From assembly GCA_022577435.1 (NCBI GenBank), contig JAKOON010000001.1, positions 181,989 to 245,988 of the forward strand: DNA of 64,000 bases, read 5' to 3'. Below the pieces are notes generated by a model. That model did not search any database, was not told the DNA's origin, and saw only the letters and a program-made list of their open reading frames with translations. This stretch comes from Embiotoca jacksoni. Its lineage: Eukaryota; Chordata; Actinopteri; Embiotocidae. The position numbers and the translations under genes are program-made. The first letter of the stretch is position 1, and every line of letters starts with the position of its first letter. This document shows, piece after piece, positions 33,171 to 44,080 of this stretch.

Positions 33171-34499
33171 AATCATTTTACTCTCATCTTCTCTCACCTT
33201 CTCTCCCATCAGCATTATTCCATTTTCTATCATTTCTCCTCCTCTCCTTGCAGCTCCTTTATCTTTTTTTTTTTTTTTTGTCTGCCCTGCCTTGGTTTGA
33301 CATCCTGACCAGTAATGAATCCAAAAACTACTCATGTGAGTGATTCTGATCTGCCAGGAAAAAAAAAATAAATAAAAAAACCCTGCTCAGTTAAGGTGAG
33401 GTACATTTTGTGATCATGGCTGAAAGTAACTTACGCGGGTGCTTTCAGGGGGGAAAAAAAGTAGCCGCTGGCGTCGAAGTGACACGTCTTCGACTCCAAA
33501 AGTCAGAAAAGTCATTTGCGGCCGCCTTCACGAATGAAATATATTCGCTCATCTGGTATCCGGTTGGCAGACGGTGTCTGTTCTGTTCACAACAAACCGT
33601 TACAAGGACAACAAATGTTCACATCCCTGCTTTCTAAAGTGCTGCATCCATTATGAAAGCTGGAGGAAGTGTAAGTACTCCTGTGAGGTTGGTGGAGAGG
33701 TTGAGTAAAAAAAAAAAAAAATGAGCAACCTCCAAACAGAGAAAGTCTGTTTGACCCTGTGACACAGAGGCCATGTTTAGACCACTTTCTGGGTGTGTTG
33801 GGTTGAAGTTCATTGGTTTTTGGTCCTGTGGTGTTTTGGAAGCTTTAATCTAGCGCGTAATTGTGCTCTCATTTTTATTTTTAGCGAAGTAGACGCCACC
33901 AAACAACAACAATTCACCTCTATATTTACTTCTAAAAGAAAAAAAGTCCTTATCTTGCATTAGCAGCAGTCACAATATCTTTGTCTGTTTTAAGAAACGA
34001 TAACTGGCATTTCTTATTTGGTGTTCGCGAGCGAAGGCGGGACGAAGTGGGAGAGCGACGGTTCGATTCATCAGTCCGACCCTGAACGATATGAGATCGT
34101 GGCTACGTGAATAAGCGGCCAAATACGGATGCATGAATGAGGAATAGTTGAATTTCTAGATGTTGACAGAAATGTCTGCAGTTCTACGGGACTTTCCGTT
34201 GTTTTCTCCAAATTTTTTTGGTTCGACTTTGTGGTGTCTCGACCGCCTTGAAATCGTGCGCCTCGAAACTGTCGCGAGGCTCAGAAAGCAAGCGGCGGAG
34301 ACTTAGGATGCATCCCCGAGGAGGCGGTGAACCGATCCCGACAGAATCGCAGGTCCGTTTGACAGCGTCTTAAAGTGGAGGAACTCCACGGGGAACACTA
34401 AAAGGCCTCCACAATACGACGGAAATTCAAACCAAGTTTTCCTATTTGGATCCAATGAAATCTTATCAAATGGCGTTCGACGGCTTTAATATGAGTCGG
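33171..34499. other. Non-coding, one SINE-like scrap
   Basis: Pyrimidine-rich at 33170-33290. Near 34048-34140, GGGAGAGCGACGGTTCGATTC followed by TGCATGAATGAGG faintly resembles a tRNA-derived fish SINE (GGTTCGATTC as B-box), too decayed to assign. Confidence 0.4.
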
Positions 34500-34985
34500 T
34501 CTGGGAATCCATCAAATGAAAACATTTGCTCAGGGGAGATAGATAAGCCGCAGTACAGCTGAGAGCGGGTCGATAGGCCGACACCAAAAAAAAAAAAATA
34601 AGAAAGCGGGATTTACTCAAAATGGATTAGATAGTCTTACTTCTAAACTGTATATCGCAATTGACAGTTGGAGCGGGATCAAAGCGGGCGCCGTGCCAGA
34701 TCCCGGCGAGGTTTGGTCAATTCCCATCAAGTCAACCGGACGTGGAATTTGTCCGCAGGTGCCCGATCCAATTGGCGGCGCTGACGCGGACGTGAAGTGA
34801 AATTGAACAGCGGACTGAACGCGCGAGGCGGCGTTATTGGTCTTTTCCTCCGCCGAGGGGAAACAGAAGGAGAAGGCCACTCTCTCCGAGGTGTTGTGCA
34901 CACCTTGTAGGCTGCCAAGCCCCATTAGAGGGTGACAAACAGACGTCCACTCGGCTCAGCGCTGTCAGACCCCCGGTAATGAAAG
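34500..34985. promoter_or_regulatory. Candidate regulatory region
   Basis: GGAGATAGATAAGCC (GATA), TGGATTAGATAGTC, ATCGCAATTGACAG, GATCCAATTGGCGG and GTGAAATTGAACAG. Two CAATTG palindromes and GATA words in unique sequence. Confidence 0.28.
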
Positions 34986-35002
34986 ACACATCAGCCTCGG
35001 AG

Positions 35003-35022
35003 AAAAAAAAAAAAAAAAAAAA
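35003..35022. repeat. A20 tract
   Basis: Uninterrupted run of A. Confidence 0.96.
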
Positions 35023-35309
35023 TAGAAGCAGAGGAGGAAGAGGCGGCTGGGAGGACAACAATGGGCCGGAGCACCGGCACGAACATTTCAGGACTAATGG
35101 CTTAAATGCGACTGCATTGTGTGGCGGGGAAAAATAATAAAAACAACAACGACTAAAGTATGTAATGAGAGGAAGGCGAGGGACAAGAAGAGACAAAGAA
35201 AAGAAAGAAAGACGAAAGAGAAATCGTGCAGAAGATAAAAGAGGAAACGCGCGAACGGCATCGACGGAGAAAACGTGCGAAAGCAGGAAGGAAATAAACG
35301 AGTCCTCCG

Positions 35310-35600
35310 CGACTCATTGAGCTACATGTGTCGGTGCCACACCATTAAACGGCGAGATACAACGTCAATAATTATCTCTGTTTCAGGCCACATTGCTATC
35401 AAGTGATTTAGTGGTACTAATAAAGCCCCGACATAACACAGCATCTATCTCCGGTGCCGCGGCGGAGAACTGTGCTCTACATAATAAAGCTGCTTTGGAG
35501 TGGGTTTTATTCCCTCTGCAATGAATCAGAGTTGCACTTTGTGAGGCGTGCCGGCGAGCGCAAGTACATAGCAATGAATTATGTACGAGGCGGGCCGACA
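35310..35600. promoter_or_regulatory. Candidate enhancer-like region
   Basis: CACCATTAAACGG, GTCAATAATTATCTC, TGATTTAGTGGTACTAATAAAGCC, ACATAATAAAGCTGC and GCAATGAATTATGTACG. Dense ATTA/TAAT cores, followed by the CpG-dense stretch. Confidence 0.35.
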
Positions 35601-35935
35601 GGTGCGGCTCCAGACGTTATGGATCGGGAAGGTTAGGGAGCGGCTCGTCGTCGTAAACCCGCGGACGGCGAGGGGATCGCCGGGTCGGATCGCGTCGCTT
35701 CCCGTAACCGCCCCTTTTTTTTTTTCTTCTCTTTCCGGCGAGGAGAGGATGAGACTCGGCTCCGTCCGGGGGGGAAATATATTTTCCTCGGCACGGGTGT
35801 GGAGCGAGAGAGCGAAGCGGGCCTTATCGAATCTTTATTTGTCCCTCGGCGCCGCCTCGAAGGAGAGGGGAGACGGAGGCGGAGCGGAGAGGGAGCCCGG
35901 CGGTCCAGAGGGCGATCGAATTGATTCATTTTATG
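35600..35935. other. CpG-dense patch
   Basis: By eye there are about 38 CpG in 35640-35925, split by a T tract (35715-35724) and GA-rich runs. This resembles a small CpG island, but no exon, TATA motif or coding frame is recognisable beside it. It may be an orphan island, an enhancer or just CpG-rich DNA. Confidence 0.5.
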
Positions 35936-37069
35936 GCGTTTGTAAGCACATAAAAAAAATAAAAAAACTCGGCCGGGAAGAGTTGCGTACAATGATGAAA
36001 AGTTATGAAGTCGAGAACAGAATATGAAAAACAACTGGAGTTGGTGACAAATACAGTTTAGACCGATATCAGTTTGCAGATGCCCAAAAAAACTAAATGG
36101 GATATTTTGCACTCAAAAGTCGTTTTGGGCTCCAAGACGATGATGGAAATGATAATAATACGATTTCGGGTATAAGAAAGATGAATTGGTTGTATTTCTG
36201 TGCTTCACCTGCTTTTTAAGGCTGTAGAGAATACAACTTCCAGCAAAAACACTAAAAACAGGAAACGAGGCGATGTTCTCGACTCACCAAATGAAAACAT
36301 ATTGATTTTTAACATATAAAAAGTGGGGAGCAGGTTTGATATACGGATCTCAGATGTATTGATATCGGTGTGTATGTTGGCCAACGACTACAGATATGAA
36401 AACTTTTCTTCCAGGTCACAATGCAGAAAAATATGCTTGAAGTTAAATAGAAATTGTTCCTTTCTTTTGCAGTTATTACATTTCCAATGAAATATAGTTT
36501 CAGAGCGCTGATGGAGAATGAATTGTAAAATATCCTGCATTACATGTAGTTTTTGAGGGATCATTGCAAAAAAATTTGCTTATATATACTATACACAGAA
36601 TATATATGAGGAATATTGGCTGGAGGACTTTTTATTGGGGTTTTTTTGCAGTGTTTTAGCAACAATATTGCTAGTAGGTTGCTGTTAGTACACGAAAACA
36701 AAAAAATACCCATAATGCACGGCGTATTACAGTAGTGTACTACACAGCAAACACTGTGGTATTTTACAGAGTGTTTTGTGGCAACTGAACAAATAAAAGC
36801 TAAAGTTTTTACTCCCTATTACCGGTATCGGCTCCAGACGATCCGGGATTGGTCGAGCTTTGATGAAATAACAAACCACCCTGCTGGCAGCTTTACTTAA
36901 GAAAACAAGAAAGAAAAGAATCTCCTCACCGATTGGTCGCACGCGCACACACACACACACACACGTAAGAAAAGAAAACATTCACAGCGTGAATGTTTTA
37001 TCTACGTACATGCGTGTGCGCGTTGCTCTCGATGGAAAAAAAAACACACTGACATTTCCGTTGTGGTGC
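35936..37069. other. Non-coding, nothing recognised
   Basis: AT-rich sequence. ACCGATATCAGT near 36061 and GATATCGGTGTGTATG near 36361 are roughly inverted and may mark an old element. A CA array of about 24 bases lies at 36941-36965. Confidence 0.5.
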
Positions 37070-37370
37070 GGATGCTTGAAAAGCGGCACGCCGTGAGTAA
37101 CATCAACACCGCTGAGCCATTCAATGCCGGCCCTCACAAAATCATTACGCCGTTTCCTCTCAGGTTAAAACCCCACACTACACGGCCACTTAGGAATATG
37201 GATCGGACTTGTAAAATGGTGAAAGGGCAGGTTAATGCGATCAATTATTTTTTAACAGTAATGGCTATGCAAGAGTCCTTGACATACCCACACAGTCTAT
37301 CTCCGTGTACTGTAATGGGCCTCAGTGATTCTTTTGTGTGGGTTTTTTTTCTGCTGTAGTTGGCCCCTCG
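37070..37370. promoter_or_regulatory. Candidate enhancer-like region
   Basis: Long unique stretch: GAGCCATTCAATGCC, CAAAATCATTACGCC, GGTTAATGCGATCAATTATTTTTTAACAGTAATGG and CTGTAATGGGCC. Little simple repeat and varied composition. Confidence 0.38.
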
Positions 37371-37397
37371 ATGACATTTAGAAAGGGACAGAAGCGT

Positions 37398-37399
<2 letters not shown>

Positions 37400-37438
<39 letters not shown>
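37400..37438. repeat. A11(TA)14 tract
   Basis: A tract running directly into a TA array. Confidence 0.96.
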
Positions 37439-37444
<6 letters not shown>

Positions 37445-37559
37445 ATTCACATTTTATGGTTAAGTTCCCGTTTTAAGTACAATTAAAGCAAAATACTGTA
37501 ATGGACGAGAAAGCAGACATCTGACTGGGTTTATTTGTTAAAAAAAAAAAAAGATGCCC

Positions 37560-37830
37560 TCATGTTGAGAAATTGTTTATTCTACATCTGGATTTCCTCC
37601 AGCGTCCTTCTCATTATCAGCTGATGGCATGAATTCCTTTTGAAAATCCAAGAGGAAAGAAATGTGCAACGTTTTAGTGACATTTACACTGACGGTGTTT
37701 CTGTAGAGCCTTGAAGAGGCTAAATGGCAGCTAATTCATCAGCATCAGTCTTAATACAATATATTCCATCTGCACCTGCGGGTGACACCCTGTTTTACCG
37801 CTAACATGCCATTTTACATCGAAAACTAGT
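37560..37830. promoter_or_regulatory. Candidate enhancer-like region
   Basis: TTGTTTATTC, CTCATTATCAGCTGATGGC (E-box CAGCTG), GCAGCTAATTCATCAGC, CTTAATACAATATATTCC and CATCTGCACCTG (two E-box cores). Mixed E-box and TAAT content. Confidence 0.38.
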
Positions 37831-38191
37831 CGAAAGTTTGGAGCTTCTAACGGAGCGGGTGATTTCAGAGGACTTTGTTAGTGCTTTCGCTTTAACCGGA
37901 GCAACGAGAGTTTAGACGCAAGCAGGAAACACGTGGAGGCAGAATAGTCCCTGATGAAACTAAAACGCCGACGATGTCATCATACAGCATGTGTTTCGGG
38001 CTGGAGGTGCCCTGGCATGGACGGTGCTGATGATAAACTGACCACACGGGCGGCTCCATCTGATCCAGAAACTGTCCACAGCCACTAAAATCCTTTCTGT
38101 TAAAACAAAAAAGCTGACAATCTGCAGAGAAGTTGTTCGACTGCCGTCTACATCAAACGTTAACGACGGGCTTTAGCGTGTGCTGCTGTTT
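37831..38191. other. Non-coding, nothing recognised
   Basis: Unique sequence with no gene or repeat recognised. Confidence 0.55.
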
Positions 38192-38212
38192 AAAAAAAAA
38201 AAAAAAAAAAAA
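38192..38212. repeat. A21 tract
   Basis: Uninterrupted run of A. Confidence 0.97.
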
Positions 38213-39340
38213 GCCTTTCCATTAAAACTGAACATAAATCTGCTCGGGAGCTGTATCAGTGAGCAAATGAGCGCTGCAGCACATGAACACACACGGCGGG
38301 TGGTTAAAGGAGGAGGGGCGATTTTCTTTTTCTTTTTTCCCCCCGGCGCTCCGGGGGAGCCTCATTACAGCAGGGAGTGGGTGGAGAGAGACGGAGCCGG
38401 GGCAGGCATGTGGATAAAGCAGCGTAGGGGGGCCAGGATATCGGGCCCCAGCTTGCGTCAAGTACGTTTCCTCCCTATTAGTCACCTCGCCGGTCCGACG
38501 TGTCGACGGTGAAACTTAATATTTGACCTCTATTTTCTTGTGTTGTGTTTAAAGGCGCTGCACAAATAACGTTTATTATCGTAACTGCCTGTACGGCAAA
38601 ACGCCACCAGGGGGCGTGTGAGAAAACATGGCGACAAATTCCCGAAAGACGTAATGTTGTAATTCATATAATCTGATTTGGTTTGTCCACAAAATACAAA
38701 CTTTTTAAATCTAGTGTCTGGTGTGACACGGAGGAAGTTGCCCCCTCTTTCAGGAGGTGAATGTGAAAACAGCCATCTTGCTTCAAACTCCACACACACA
38801 CACACACACTTTATCGTAAAGGTTCCACATTCGAGCAGCGATCAGCAAAACCATGTTGTTTTTCTTTTTTGTTGAGCGTCTAAGAAATAATGTAAACCAA
38901 AGCCACAGATGATGTTTTCCCACTCTGCTCTATTAATGATTGTTAAAAGCTTCCACGCTGCTGTTTACATCGTCTCCGCCTCTAAATTGATCCTGAAGCA
39001 GCCGCTTTCGGAAGCGCTGACGTGTTTTCACATTTTACGGTTTTCCCTCCGGTTCAATCCGACACAAAGAATCCAAGAACGGCGACATCATCGCCGCCGG
39101 CGCCGCTTGATTGACAAATGATCTCAGAAAAACAGCAATAAAAGACCACCCGACGAATATTTAGCTAAAAAAAAAAAAAAAAAAGCAACAAAAAGCCGGA
39201 GGGATGTCACAGGTGAGAGCGTTAAAAGCTCTCCTAGTGTCGTACTTCGTGTAACGGGAATAATGACGGACTTAAAGTAATGTGATTCGGTTTGCAAATC
39301 ACACCGCTGGCAACCGGAGAGAAGCGCGCACGTCTTTTAA
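38213..39340. other. Non-coding, small CA array
   Basis: GCCACCAGGGGGCG near 38603 and a short CA array at 38791-38809. An A18 tract lies at 39167-39184. No gene. Confidence 0.52.
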
Positions 39341-39480
39341 AAGCCTGCCGAGTGAACTTCTGCCTCGGCAGCCCACGCTGCACACAGACGACAGCTACTT
39401 AGCCTTTTTCCAATTATGTCTTTAAGTTAATTGAGAGGAACAACAAGCACATTTTAGCGCGTGTTGTCGGGATTGATGGG
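39341..39480. promoter_or_regulatory. Candidate enhancer-like block
   Basis: TTTCCAATTATGTC and AAGTTAATTGAGAGGAACAACAAGC in unique sequence; two TAATT cores 18 bases apart. Confidence 0.28.
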
Positions 39481-39740
39481 CATTCGGCAAACAGCGAGAA
39501 CCGTCAAGAGGTTTGTTTTATGAAAATAACACGGGTTGTAATATCCACGGTGGTTCCTTATATGTTTTATGTCGTACAGCGTGTTCCCGTATACGACGGC
39601 GGACGCTTCGATCTGAGGGGGTTTGAATGCACAACGAAGCTCCGTCTCTGTGTTTGTGTGCGAGCTTTAAATGGGCTTTCATTCAGCAGCTCGGCTAATT
39701 TGATTTTAAATCTGGTCGAGTGGCCGAGGTAATGCAGGTG

Positions 39741-39775
39741 GAGGCGGGGGGGGGCGGAGGAGGTGTGTGGGGGGG
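39741..39775 (+). repeat. G-rich run
   Basis: Several G runs (up to nine) separated by short spacers, possible quadruplex. Confidence 0.85.
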
Positions 39776-39863
39776 GAGCTGTCATCCGGGGGGCCACGTC
39801 AAATCCTCGGTAATGAACAGGGATGCAAACCCCCGGCTGACGGACTCGACCGGCGGAGAGGTG

Positions 39864-39892
39864 GAGAGAGAGAGAGAGAGAGAGAGAGAGGG
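39864..39892. repeat. (GA)13 microsatellite
   Basis: Uninterrupted GA units followed by a short G run. Confidence 0.95.
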
Positions 39893-40103
39893 GGCGGTGT
39901 TGGATGAGCTGTAACTCGGAGGTGTAACCGGGTCGCGGCGAAGACGAGAGCCAAATCGGAGGCCCTTCTGCTTCCGCTCAACCCCACGGCCTCTTCAAGA
40001 AGAAAGAAAAAAACCAAAAAAAAAACCAATTACAACTTAATCAGCGCCGGAGACGGAGGCGAACAAGTTAACACGGTCATCCAGGCAATAAAAGCAAAGG
40101 AGA

Positions 40104-40135
40104 TGGGGCGGGGGGAGGGGGGAGGGGGGGGAGGA
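40104..40135 (+). repeat. G-rich run
   Basis: GGGG/GGGGGG blocks separated by single C or A, possible quadruplex. Confidence 0.87.
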
Positions 40136-40587
40136 AATTGGAAAATAAAATACTGATTGAATTATAGCGTGTGGGTAGTTTTCAATCTAGAAGTGACGGC
40201 AGACGTTACATCTCGAGTCCTCCGCAATGCTTAAGTTGGTTATAAGTGCGAAGGGGTTGTGTTTCACAGTTGGGAGTTATTATCGCCGCCACTTGTCTTG
40301 TCTCGACTAAACGGGTTAAAATTATTGGGTCGTTTGTGTTCATTCTGGATCCCGACAATTATTTATCAAGTACGGTCTCCACTAATAAAGACCGTGAGCT
40401 GGTTTGTAGACCGTCGCGGAGCAGGTTCGTCTTCACCCTGCTGATAATCAGTCGTTACTGTTTGAACATCAACTTCCTGTGTCGCGGCGAAACATCAAAC
40501 TTGGCCGCAAAAGATTTGCCACCGTGCGTGCTATTTCCTGGGAAGACTGGAGGAGCAGCGGTTCGATTCCCCCCTCTGTCATGACTT

Positions 40588-40588
<1 letters not shown>
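40136..40588. other. Non-coding, nothing recognised
   Basis: Unique sequence. GCAGCGGTTCGATTCCC near 40554 looks like a tRNA/SINE B-box scrap, isolated. The frame at 40246-40584 has no recognisable domain. Confidence 0.45.
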
Positions 40589-40622
<34 letters not shown>

Positions 40623-40658
40623 TACATGTCGTCCAAATTATGAAAAAAAAAAAAAAAA
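40589..40658. repeat. T28 ... A16 tracts
   Basis: T28 at 40589-40616 (the longest homopolymer seen) and A16 at 40643-40658, 26 bases apart, able to pair. Confidence 0.95.
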
Positions 40659-41019
40659 GTTGTACTATAGCAAAAAGGGACCCAGAACTCATTTCTGAGT
40701 CAGTCAATGAAAACCAAACTACGGTGAGACCAAAGGGAATATTTACTCGTCTACTGAAGATCACCGTCACCCCGTTCGTCATTGTTTTGCGCAAATCTAG
40801 AAAATTACAATTTTCCAACCAGACGCAATGAAATTGCTGCTGCTAAACAAGTTGTTGTTGTTGTTGTCGTCGGGGAAACACGTACGCACGCTGTAAATTT
40901 CATGGAGGTTCGCGCTATGCTGCCGCCGTCAAACTTGGATTGCCGTATTTGCTTGTAAAACTTGGAGTCGGTTGAAGTGATGAGGGAAAAGAAGCATGTT
41001 TTAAAAAAAAAAACTGACG

Positions 41020-41220
41020 GCGCCGATTAAAATGTCCGTAGAAAAGAGTTGGCCTTTCATGCTCTCTACATTCACGTCTCCTTTTCCTCGCTGAGCTCCG
41101 AGGCAGCTTTGATGAATTAATCCAATAGAAGAAATTGGTCTTTCAAATGTAAAGAGCACCTTGGTTCTGGGAAGTAACTCATGAAGGGAGGAAGCTAGAG
41201 GGGCGCGAATGGGCATGAGA
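41020..41220. promoter_or_regulatory. Candidate enhancer-like block
   Basis: CGCCGATTAAAATGTCC, TTTGATGAATTAATCCAATAG and GTAACTCATGAAG. A GAATTAATCC core with ATTGG nearby in repeat-free sequence. Confidence 0.32.
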
Positions 41221-41248
41221 GGGGATGTGAATGGACGAACCTGAAAGG

Positions 41249-41252
<4 letters not shown>

Positions 41253-41312
<60 letters not shown>
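41253..41312. repeat. (GT)30 microsatellite
   Basis: About 60 uninterrupted bases of GT. Confidence 0.98.
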
Positions 41313-41316
<4 letters not shown>

Positions 41317-42160
41317 CAGGCTCAAACCTGATGCCTGAACTTCCGAGTCGGCCGAGGTTCTGGATCGCTCTCTCCGTTGGCCTCGTTATTACTTGAAGGA
41401 GTTTCGTAGCAGCGACCGGTTCTGAAGACACAAATCGGGGAAACTGTTTTATTTCGCTAATTATTACCCGAAGTCGGGAGGTACGACTAACTGCAATTAG
41501 AAACACGTATTTTCAACCGTGTTTATTACATGGAATAAACAAAAAACCAAAAAGCATACAATGGCGCGAGTCGGGCTAGAAACTTGAGCTAAGACTAAAC
41601 TAATCCTGAATCTGCTTCTAAACGCTCGAAGGAGAACCGACGACGCCGTTCAAGAAAACGACGTCCTGTAAAACCGGAGCGGCGAAGCAAAACTTCTGCG
41701 GACTTCAAAATAAAAGTTTCTCTCATTCTTTTTCGTTCCCTCGACTTTTCACGCAAACATCTGCAACCCGCTCAACACGGACCCCCCGTGGAGAAGCCCC
41801 CCCTCCCCTCCTTCCCCACTGCTCAGACAACAGAAGGACTGCAGCAGGAAAAAAACAACAACAACAACAACATGTGATTAGATGAGTCGGGTCACTTTGA
41901 AGAAATTATTTTTCAACTTAACTTTATTATAAAACCTTGTTTCTGTCTGGACTTGTTTTTTGTTGTTGTTGTTGTTGTTGTTGTTATAATGGACTCAACC
42001 ATCTTTGGATTGCGTAACATAACTCGGCTCCATTTTGGCTCCAGTACAAACAGCCGGTTTTACTCTTCTTCTTTTCTTTCTTTTTTTTTTTTTAGGATTC
42101 ATCGTACGAGCGATCAGTTGGCCGAAACGCGACTGACGAGAATTCATTGCTCGCCGCCCG
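41313..42160. other. Non-coding with ACA/GTT arrays
   Basis: Short ACA array (41856-41872) and GTT array (41961-41985). They lie 90 bases apart in opposite sense and could pair. No gene. Confidence 0.55.
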
Positions 42161-42218
42161 AGCCCACATCTGCACGAGCCCACATCTGCACGAGCCCACA
42201 TCTGCACGAGCCCACCTG
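42161..42218 (+). repeat. 16-bp tandem repeat
   Basis: Three perfect copies of AGCCCACATCTGCACG plus a partial fourth. Perfect identity suggests recent expansion. Confidence 0.95.
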
Positions 42219-42495
42219 TTGCAGCGCACGGATTAAATTGAGACAAGTAACCGCACCGAAGCACATTTAGCTTCCCAAACGACGTCGTCTTTCACCCGTC
42301 GCTTGCTTCGCCGCTAAATCGGCGTGATTTCAATGCGGGTCGACTGTGAATATGTTGCATGTAGGACATCGCGACAGACTCCGGCATATGTTTGCCGGTG
42401 GCGATCGCGAGCACGCCCCCGTCGGCGGGGAGCGTTGCTGGTTCAGAAACCTTCCCGGGGCCATTTTCACGTTTGGTTTTCAAACCCTGAGGAGG

Positions 42496-42500
<5 letters not shown>

Positions 42501-42526
<26 letters not shown>
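42501..42526. repeat. A26 tract
   Basis: Uninterrupted run of A. Confidence 0.97.
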
Positions 42527-42528
<2 letters not shown>

Positions 42529-42636
42529 AAAAGGAAAGCTGCTTCGCACACGGAGAAAAAGAAAAACTCCTCCGCTCCGGAGAACTCGTCGTGATTCCTC
42601 CTTTTTGACATCTATTATAAAATCTATACACGGTAT

Positions 42637-42662
42637 AAAAAAATAAAATAAAATAAAATAAG
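42637..42662. repeat. (TAAAA)5 microsatellite
   Basis: Five AAAAT units after a short A run. Confidence 0.92.
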
Positions 42663-42739
42663 ATGACGCCGCTTACAGGCCTCTCCCGTTCAGGCGCTCC
42701 GAGAACAAGAGACGGCGAAAGAAAAAAAAAAAGCTGATA

Positions 42740-42895
42740 AGTTTCAATTGAGCATAAACTCAATCAGGGCCGTCGGAGATTGGCCTCGTGAGGATGAAGC
42801 AATGTGGCAGGCCTAAAGAGGTTAGACGGCAGGTTTACCCAATTACAGCTCGGCAATAAACAATCCCAGAAACCCCCCCCCCGTCGGCTCATCGC
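42740..42895. promoter_or_regulatory. Weak candidate regulatory block
   Basis: AAGTTTCAATTGAGC, CAATTACAGC and CAATAAACAATCCC in unique sequence before a C run. Confidence 0.22.
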
Positions 42896-42933
42896 TCCCT
42901 CCTCCCTCCCCTCCTCCCTCCCCTCCTCCCTCC
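42895..42933. repeat. 13-bp CT-rich tandem repeat
   Basis: Three copies of CTCCTCCCTCCCC, a homopyrimidine tract. Confidence 0.92.
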
Positions 42934-43046
42934 ATTGGTTGGAAACTTGACCCACCATCTGTATCCATACGAGGGCTGACGGATGGCCCCGCGTCGAGCG
43001 CTGACACTCCCCGTGATGATGAGTGCACGGGACTTCGGTCGTTGCC

Positions 43047-43068
43047 AAAAAAAAAAAAAAAAAAAAAA
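43047..43068. repeat. A22 tract
   Basis: Uninterrupted run of A, followed by a C-rich pyrimidine tract (43096-43139) and a T19 tract (43173-43191). Confidence 0.96.
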
Positions 43069-43095
43069 TCGGCGGCGAAAGCGGCCCTTTCGGTG

Positions 43096-43139
43096 CCCCC
43101 CCCCCCTCCCCTCTCCCCTCTCCCCCTTCCCTCCCCTCG
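43096..43139. repeat. Homopyrimidine (CCCCT)n tract
   Basis: C12 followed by CCCCTCT repeats, purine-free for about 44 bases. Confidence 0.9.
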
Positions 43140-43191
43140 CTAAAGCAAATATTCACAGACTCTCATGGCGTCTTTTTTTTTTTTTTTTTTT

Positions 43192-43640
43192 CCTAGATTA
43201 GCGGAGGGAGCCGTCTGCTGATGACGATAATGAGACACTCTATTTCCCCCTACTCTGGCCATCTGAGAGACAGTCAGACGGCCGGGATAATCTGGTTTGC
43301 GCCGGGGGCCTCATCCATCGAGTCCCACCGTCGCGTTGACATTAGCGCTAAGACGTATTAGCACATTAGCCTGAATGGGCGATGATGTGCTTCTCAGTCA
43401 GTTAAGCGGAGTGTGATAGCGGCTGCGTTATGGTTATGATGATGGCTTTATGGAGTCCGTGACAACTCCATTGATCTCCAGACGCACCTGCTAATGCCAA
43501 CATCCGAGCCGGGGCGACAAAAACACTCGGAGATTTGCGAAGGATGATGGAAGTTTACAGCGGCGCCGGAGGGCGAAGAAGATTTAGATTCGGCTTAATT
43601 AAAAAGGCAAACGGTTAAATAAAAACACGCTGACGGGAGA
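43192..43640. promoter_or_regulatory. Candidate enhancer-like region with ATTAGC trio
   Basis: Repeat-free sequence with three ATTAGC words at 43341, 43357 and 43365, spaced 16 and 8 bases. Also GATGACGATAATGAG, CTAATGCC and GGCTTAATTAAAAAGG. Confidence 0.38.
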
Positions 43641-43706
43641 GTTGTTTGTCATTGCTATTAAAACACGTTTTAAGTATCGCATTCACGATTTGGAGACCGG
43701 TTTGGG

Positions 43707-43727
43707 AAAAAAAAAAAAAAAAAAAAA
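43707..43727. repeat. A21 tract
   Basis: Uninterrupted run of A. Confidence 0.96.
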
Positions 43728-43739
43728 GAAGATTTGAAA

Positions 43740-44080
43740 GAATCTATTCTTGATCCTAATTTAGCCGGCTGGATGTTTCCTGGAAAGCGGCAGCCTGGTC
43801 TTTAACATGCCACAGGCCGCAGACACAGATCTATAAATGTTTGGTATTAAACAGACCCATTGATGGCCTGCCCTCACTCCCTTTGCTCCCGTTAATGGAG
43901 CTTTTTATGAATCTCAGGCCTCATTTGTCTCTCATGGTTAGGGGCTTTCTGCAGTCTGAATTGTGTAATAATGGCAAACCCAATTTGCTTTGTGCTACGT
44001 TAATCTCAACACGCCCCTTCTCTCTCTTTCATGCTTCCCTAACTGCATTCAAGCTCATTCATCAATGATTCTATTATCAC
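43740..44080. promoter_or_regulatory. Candidate enhancer-like region
   Basis: TCCTAATTTAGCC, TCTATAAATGTTTGG, CCCATTGATGG, CCGTTAATGGAGC, GTGTAATAATGGC and CTACGTTAATC. Low CpG, no repeats, varied composition over 340 bases. Confidence 0.38.

Noticed and set aside
34048..34140. Possible SINE with GGTTCGATTC
   Set aside because: Too decayed to assign; noted only in the interval description.
35633..36112. 159-codon minus-strand frame
   Set aside because: Lies in the CpG-dense/GA-rich patch, is Arg/Ser/Pro-rich without a domain, and overlaps an equally long plus-strand frame.
40540..40590. Possible tRNA gene around GCGGTTCGATTCCC
   Set aside because: Only a B-box-like word; no cloverleaf arms or A-box in the right place.
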